From the NCBI RefSeq assembly GCF_030269125.1, contig NZ_BSSM01000010.1:248001-312000 (forward strand): a stretch of DNA of 64,000 nt, given 5' to 3'. The notes under the pieces were generated by a model, which searched no databases, was not told the origin of the DNA, and worked only from the letters and a program-made list of their open reading frames with translations. Made by a program: the position numbers and the translations under genes. The DNA comes from Streptomyces hygroscopicus subsp. hygroscopicus. Lineage in GTDB: Bacteria; Actinomycetota; Actinomycetes; Streptomycetales; Streptomycetaceae. Positions 61,508 to 64,000 of the stretch are shown here, piece by piece (position 1 is the first letter of the stretch; each line of letters opens with the position of its first letter).

Positions 61508-62536
61508 GTGCGATCGATATGGAACGGCGCCATCTCCTTCGGGCTGGTCAGCATCCCGATCAAGCTGGTCAACGCGACCGAGAGCCACACGATCTCCTTC
61601 CGTCAGATCCACACCGAGGACAACGGCCGCATCCGCTACCGCAAGGTGTGCGAGGTGGAGGACCGCGAGGTCAGCCAGTCCGAGATCGGCAAGGGGTACG
61701 AGGACGCGGACGGCACCATCGTCCCGATCACCGACGAGGACCTGTCCCACCTGCCGATCCCGACGGCCCGCACGATCGACATCGTGGCCTTCGTGCCGGC
61801 CGAGAAGATCGATCCGCTCCAGATGGGCGCGGCGTACTACCTCGCCGCCAGCGGGGCCCCGGCCGCCAAGCCGTACACGCTCCTGCGCGAGGCCCTGAAG
61901 CGCAGCAACAAGGTGGCCATCGCCAAGTTCGCGCTGCGCGGGCGGGAGCGGCTCGGGATGCTCCGGGTGGTCGACGACGCGATCGCCATGCACGCGCTGT
62001 TGTGGCCGGACGAGGTACGGGCCCCCGAGGGCGTCGCCCCGGACGTGGACGTCACCATCCGCGACAAGGAACTCGACCTCGCGGACGCGCTGATGGACAC
62101 CCTCGGCGAGGTCGAGATGGAGGAACTGCACGACGAGTACCGGGAGGCGCTGGAGGAGGTCATCGCCGCGAAGGCCGCCGGCGAGGCACCCCCTCAGGCC
62201 CCCGCGCCGGCGGCCGGCGGCAAGGTCCTCGACCTCATGGCCGCCCTGGAGAGCAGCGTCCGCGCCGCCCGCGAGTCCCGTGAGCCCGCATCCGCCGCCG
62301 GCGAGGCCGAGGTCAGACCGCTGTCGCGCCGCCGCTCCACCCCCAAGGAGACGGGTGCCAGGAAGTCCGCCTCCACGGCGAAGAAGACCGCCGAGAAGAA
62401 GACCACGGCGCGGAAGTCGACCGCCAGGTCGGCGGAACCGGCCGGGAAGAGCACGGCGAAGTCGTCCACGTCCAAGTCGTCCACGGCGAAGAAGACGACG
62501 GCGAAGAAGGCGGCCGCACGGAAACGCTCGGCCTGA
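61508..62536 (+). CDS. ku: Non-homologous end joining protein Ku
   Basis: This protein of about 342 residues has a Ku core domain (SIWNGAISFGLVSIPIKL at the start, later FALRGRERLGMLRV) and a long Lys/Ala/Ser-rich C-terminal tail (about 275-342) like those of actinobacterial Ku proteins that bind DNA. It threads onto double-strand breaks and recruits LigD. I use the GTG at 61508, which follows GGAAGG; GTG 61499 is an alternative. The gene order with ligD matches SCO5308-5309. Confidence 0.95.
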   Translation: MRSIWNGAISFGLVSIPIKLVNATESHTISFRQIHTEDNGRIRYRKVCEVEDREVSQSEIGKGYEDADGTIVPITDEDLSHLPIPTARTIDIVAFVPAEKIDPLQMGAAYYLAASGAPAAKPYTLLREALKRSNKVAIAKFALRGRERLGMLRVVDDAIAMHALLWPDEVRAPEGVAPDVDVTIRDKELDLADALMDTLGEVEMEELHDEYREALEEVIAAKAAGEAPPQAPAPAAGGKVLDLMAALESSVRAARESREPASAAGEAEVRPLSRRRSTPKETGARKSASTAKKTAEKKTTARKSTARSAEPAGKSTAKSSTSKSSTAKKTTAKKAAARKRSA

Positions 62537-62792
62537 CCGGCGCGCGGCGTTGTCGGTGCCACCCCCTCCTCTTCCCTGCCAACCGCACCCGGTCGCGGGG
62601 GAGAGATACCAGCGGGTGGCAACGCAGGGCGGCGGACGGGCCCGTACCACCCGGATCCGGCGGCCGCGTTCCGCGCGGCCCAGGAGCGTGACCGAGCAAC
62701 GGCTCGGACCGACACGACGGCCACCGGCACCGGCACCGCCCCGGCCGTCAGGCCGAGCACCAAGCCCTGACGAGCCGGGGCCACATCATGGA

Positions 62793-63242
62793 TCAGTCGC
62801 GCGCCGGCCCGGCCGGCACCACGCTCGGCGGGGCGGCACGGAAGATCTCGGCCACCGCCGTGTTGACGACCGTCACCACCGCGACGGCACCTGCCGCGGC
62901 GGGATGACCCACGCCGTACAGAGCGGCGGCACCGCCGCCGAGCACCAGTGCCTTCACCACCAGGACCAGGGCGAGCCGCGGCCGCAGCCGGGCCCGGGGC
63001 GCGGCGAACAACCCCCAGACCACGACGGCCAGCAGAGGCGTTCCCACGCCGAGCAGGACGCGGAAAGCACCCTGGTGCCCCGCACCGAACCCCCACCAGC
63101 CCAGAAAACCCAGCGCCGCGAGTTCGAGCAGGAACGCCAGAACCTCGTTGGCGCCGTACCAGGGCCGCCCCCGAGCCCGGCCGCACCACCAGTGCCCCCC
63201 ACCATCAGACCCTCCCGCTGTCCGGAGCGCCCAGCATGGCAC
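62793..63242 (-). CDS. YrdB-like DUF2568 membrane protein
   Basis: This protein of up to 149 residues has four TM segments starting at NEVLAFLLELAALGFLGWWG, followed by VLLGVGTPLLAVVVWGLFAAP, the DUF2568 (YrdB) pattern. Function is unknown. The true start is unclear: no good ATG lies in frame near the first TM segment, so I give the GTG at 63240-63242. The first 40 or so residues are probably not family sequence, and the 5' end may be damaged. Confidence 0.65.
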   Translation of the reverse strand: MPCWALRTAGGSDGGGHWWCGRARGRPWYGANEVLAFLLELAALGFLGWWGFGAGHQGAFRVLLGVGTPLLAVVVWGLFAAPRARLRPRLALVLVVKALVLGGGAAALYGVGHPAAAGAVAVVTVVNTAVAEIFRAAPPSVVPAGPARD

Positions 63243-63630
63243 GGTGGGGGGGCGGGACGTGGATGGAGCGGCGACGCCTGATGGGGGCTGTTCGATCCGG
63301 ACAGGCGCACCGAGCATCGGCCGGCTTGCTCGGCACAGCGGCTTCCCGGTCTCTGGCCATGGCTGACGGCGCTCCCCGGTGACCGCACGCGGCGCGCACA
63401 AACGCGAAGACCCCGCACTCAGCGTTTCCGCTGGTGACGGGGTCTTTGGGCACCTGATCCATGGTGCGCCTGGCGGGGCACTCGGAGCTTGGGGACGGGC
63501 GGAACCGGTGGTCTCGACGGCGGACAGTTGATGATCGGGACGGTTGTCCGGCTGAACCGGTGGTCGGCGGCGATTGACCCGCGGGAAGCCGCCAGCTCGC
63601 CTGGTCACAGAGTCACCGTCGGCAAGCCGC
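63243..63630. other. Intergenic region with no supported gene
   Basis: These 388 bp hold the hairpin at 63407-63446. Open frames exist on both strands but none resembles a known protein. Confidence 0.45.
63407..63446. terminator. Hairpin with GAAA-type tetraloop
   Basis: A 9-bp outer stem (63407-63415 with 63438-63446) encloses an AGCG/CGCT inner stem with a TTTC loop (GAAA on the minus strand). It has a T run on the plus-strand side. It looks like a transcription terminator, but no clear gene ends beside it. Confidence 0.5.
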
Positions 63631-63963
63631 TCAGCGGAATGCAAGGTCCGGTACGGGCAGGGCAAGGCTCAGGGTGACGACGACCACCAGGATCGCGATG
63701 ACCCGCGGCTTCCCCCACACCCACCTGTCCGGATTCTCGGGCAGGGGAGTGCCGAATTTGCCACCCATCGCTGGGCTGAACGTCGTGAGCAACAGAAGGG
63801 CACCCGCCCCGTACCAAATCATTGAGCGCAGCGGATTCCATAGTTCGGGAAACTGTCGATTCGTCAGAACATACATAAAAAGCATCCATTGGGCTCCGAG
63901 TGTGAGGACAGTACTGAAAGGGGGCTGCCACCCGGCATAAGAAGGCAGCTTCAAGCGAGCCAT
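63631..63963 (-). CDS. Small putative membrane protein
   Basis: This 110-residue protein has three hydrophobic stretches (about 18-36, 48-64 and 86-106) and the start MARLKLPSYAG. I do not recognise it. The coding sequence is visibly less GC-rich than its neighbours, which may mean later acquisition. The ATG at 63961-63963 is preceded by GAGG at a loose spacing. Confidence 0.6.
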   Translation of the reverse strand: MARLKLPSYAGWQPPFSTVLTLGAQWMLFMYVLTNRQFPELWNPLRSMIWYGAGALLLLTTFSPAMGGKFGTPLPENPDRWVWGKPRVIAILVVVVTLSLALPVPDLAFR

Positions 63964-64000
63964 GTCGTATCGCCTCTGCCAGTGCGGGTGGTGGTGCCAC

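Noticed and set aside
63205..63462. 85-residue minus-strand frame starting MDQVPKDPVTSG
   Set aside because: It spans the hairpin at 63407-63446 and lacks any recognisable domain; more likely non-coding.

Overview
The window is a stretch of Streptomyces chromosome. It is very GC-rich, many genes start with GTG, and it carries genus-typical genes: dasR, wblE, sigH with its anti-sigma factor, eshA, nickel superoxide dismutase, a conservon and the actinobacterial SucA/SucB fusion. As far as I remember it, the gene order follows S. coelicolor from about SCO5231 (dasR) to SCO5309 (ku), so this looks like a conserved core arm rather than a mobile island. I see no tRNA, rRNA, CRISPR array or insertion sequence.

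Left part (1-10 kb): dasR (cut by the window edge) and nagB form an aminosugar regulon with two dre-like operators. They are followed by a PdtaS-like histidine kinase beside wblE, which has a CRP-type palindrome in front of it. Next come a diacylglycerol-kinase-like gene, an unusual 184-bp tandem repeat, a small membrane protein, the stress sigma factor sigH with its anti-sigma partner, a UBP zinc finger and an Na+/H+ antiporter.

10-20 kb: a D-cysteine desulfhydrase-like gene diverges from eshA, a family 2B encapsulin shell with a cyclic-nucleotide-binding domain. eshA is followed by a polyprenyl diphosphate synthase with a disordered N-terminus, the probable cargo enzyme. Small metabolic and regulatory genes follow, including a frameshifted PPOX-fold pseudogene, then the divergent sodN/sodX pair.

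20-40 kb: a polar amino acid ABC transporter, malic enzyme, an MDR oxidoreductase, a PadR/DUF4097 operon, a 59-residue protein, the giant kgd gene, a two-component system, lon with an HspR (HAIR) operator, a GH25 lysozyme, a MarR regulator and a PP2C-like protein.

40-54 kb: a conservon (histidine-kinase-like CvnA, roadblock CvnB, DUF742 CvnC, GTPase CvnD), translationally chained and followed by a styrene-monooxygenase-like flavoprotein. Then an NlpC/P60 hydrolase, a TetR regulator, a HutD protein, a lipoprotein made of two repeats, and a divergent pair of diiron ferritin-fold enzymes.

54-64 kb: an apparent four-gene operon of lipoprotein, orphan histidine kinase, divergent SEDS (RodA/FtsW) protein and class B PBP. 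Then a tyrosine phosphatase, a NERD-domain protein and a divergent NHEJ pair (LigD polymerase domain and Ku). Two small membrane proteins lie at the right edge, the last in a locally AT-richer patch.
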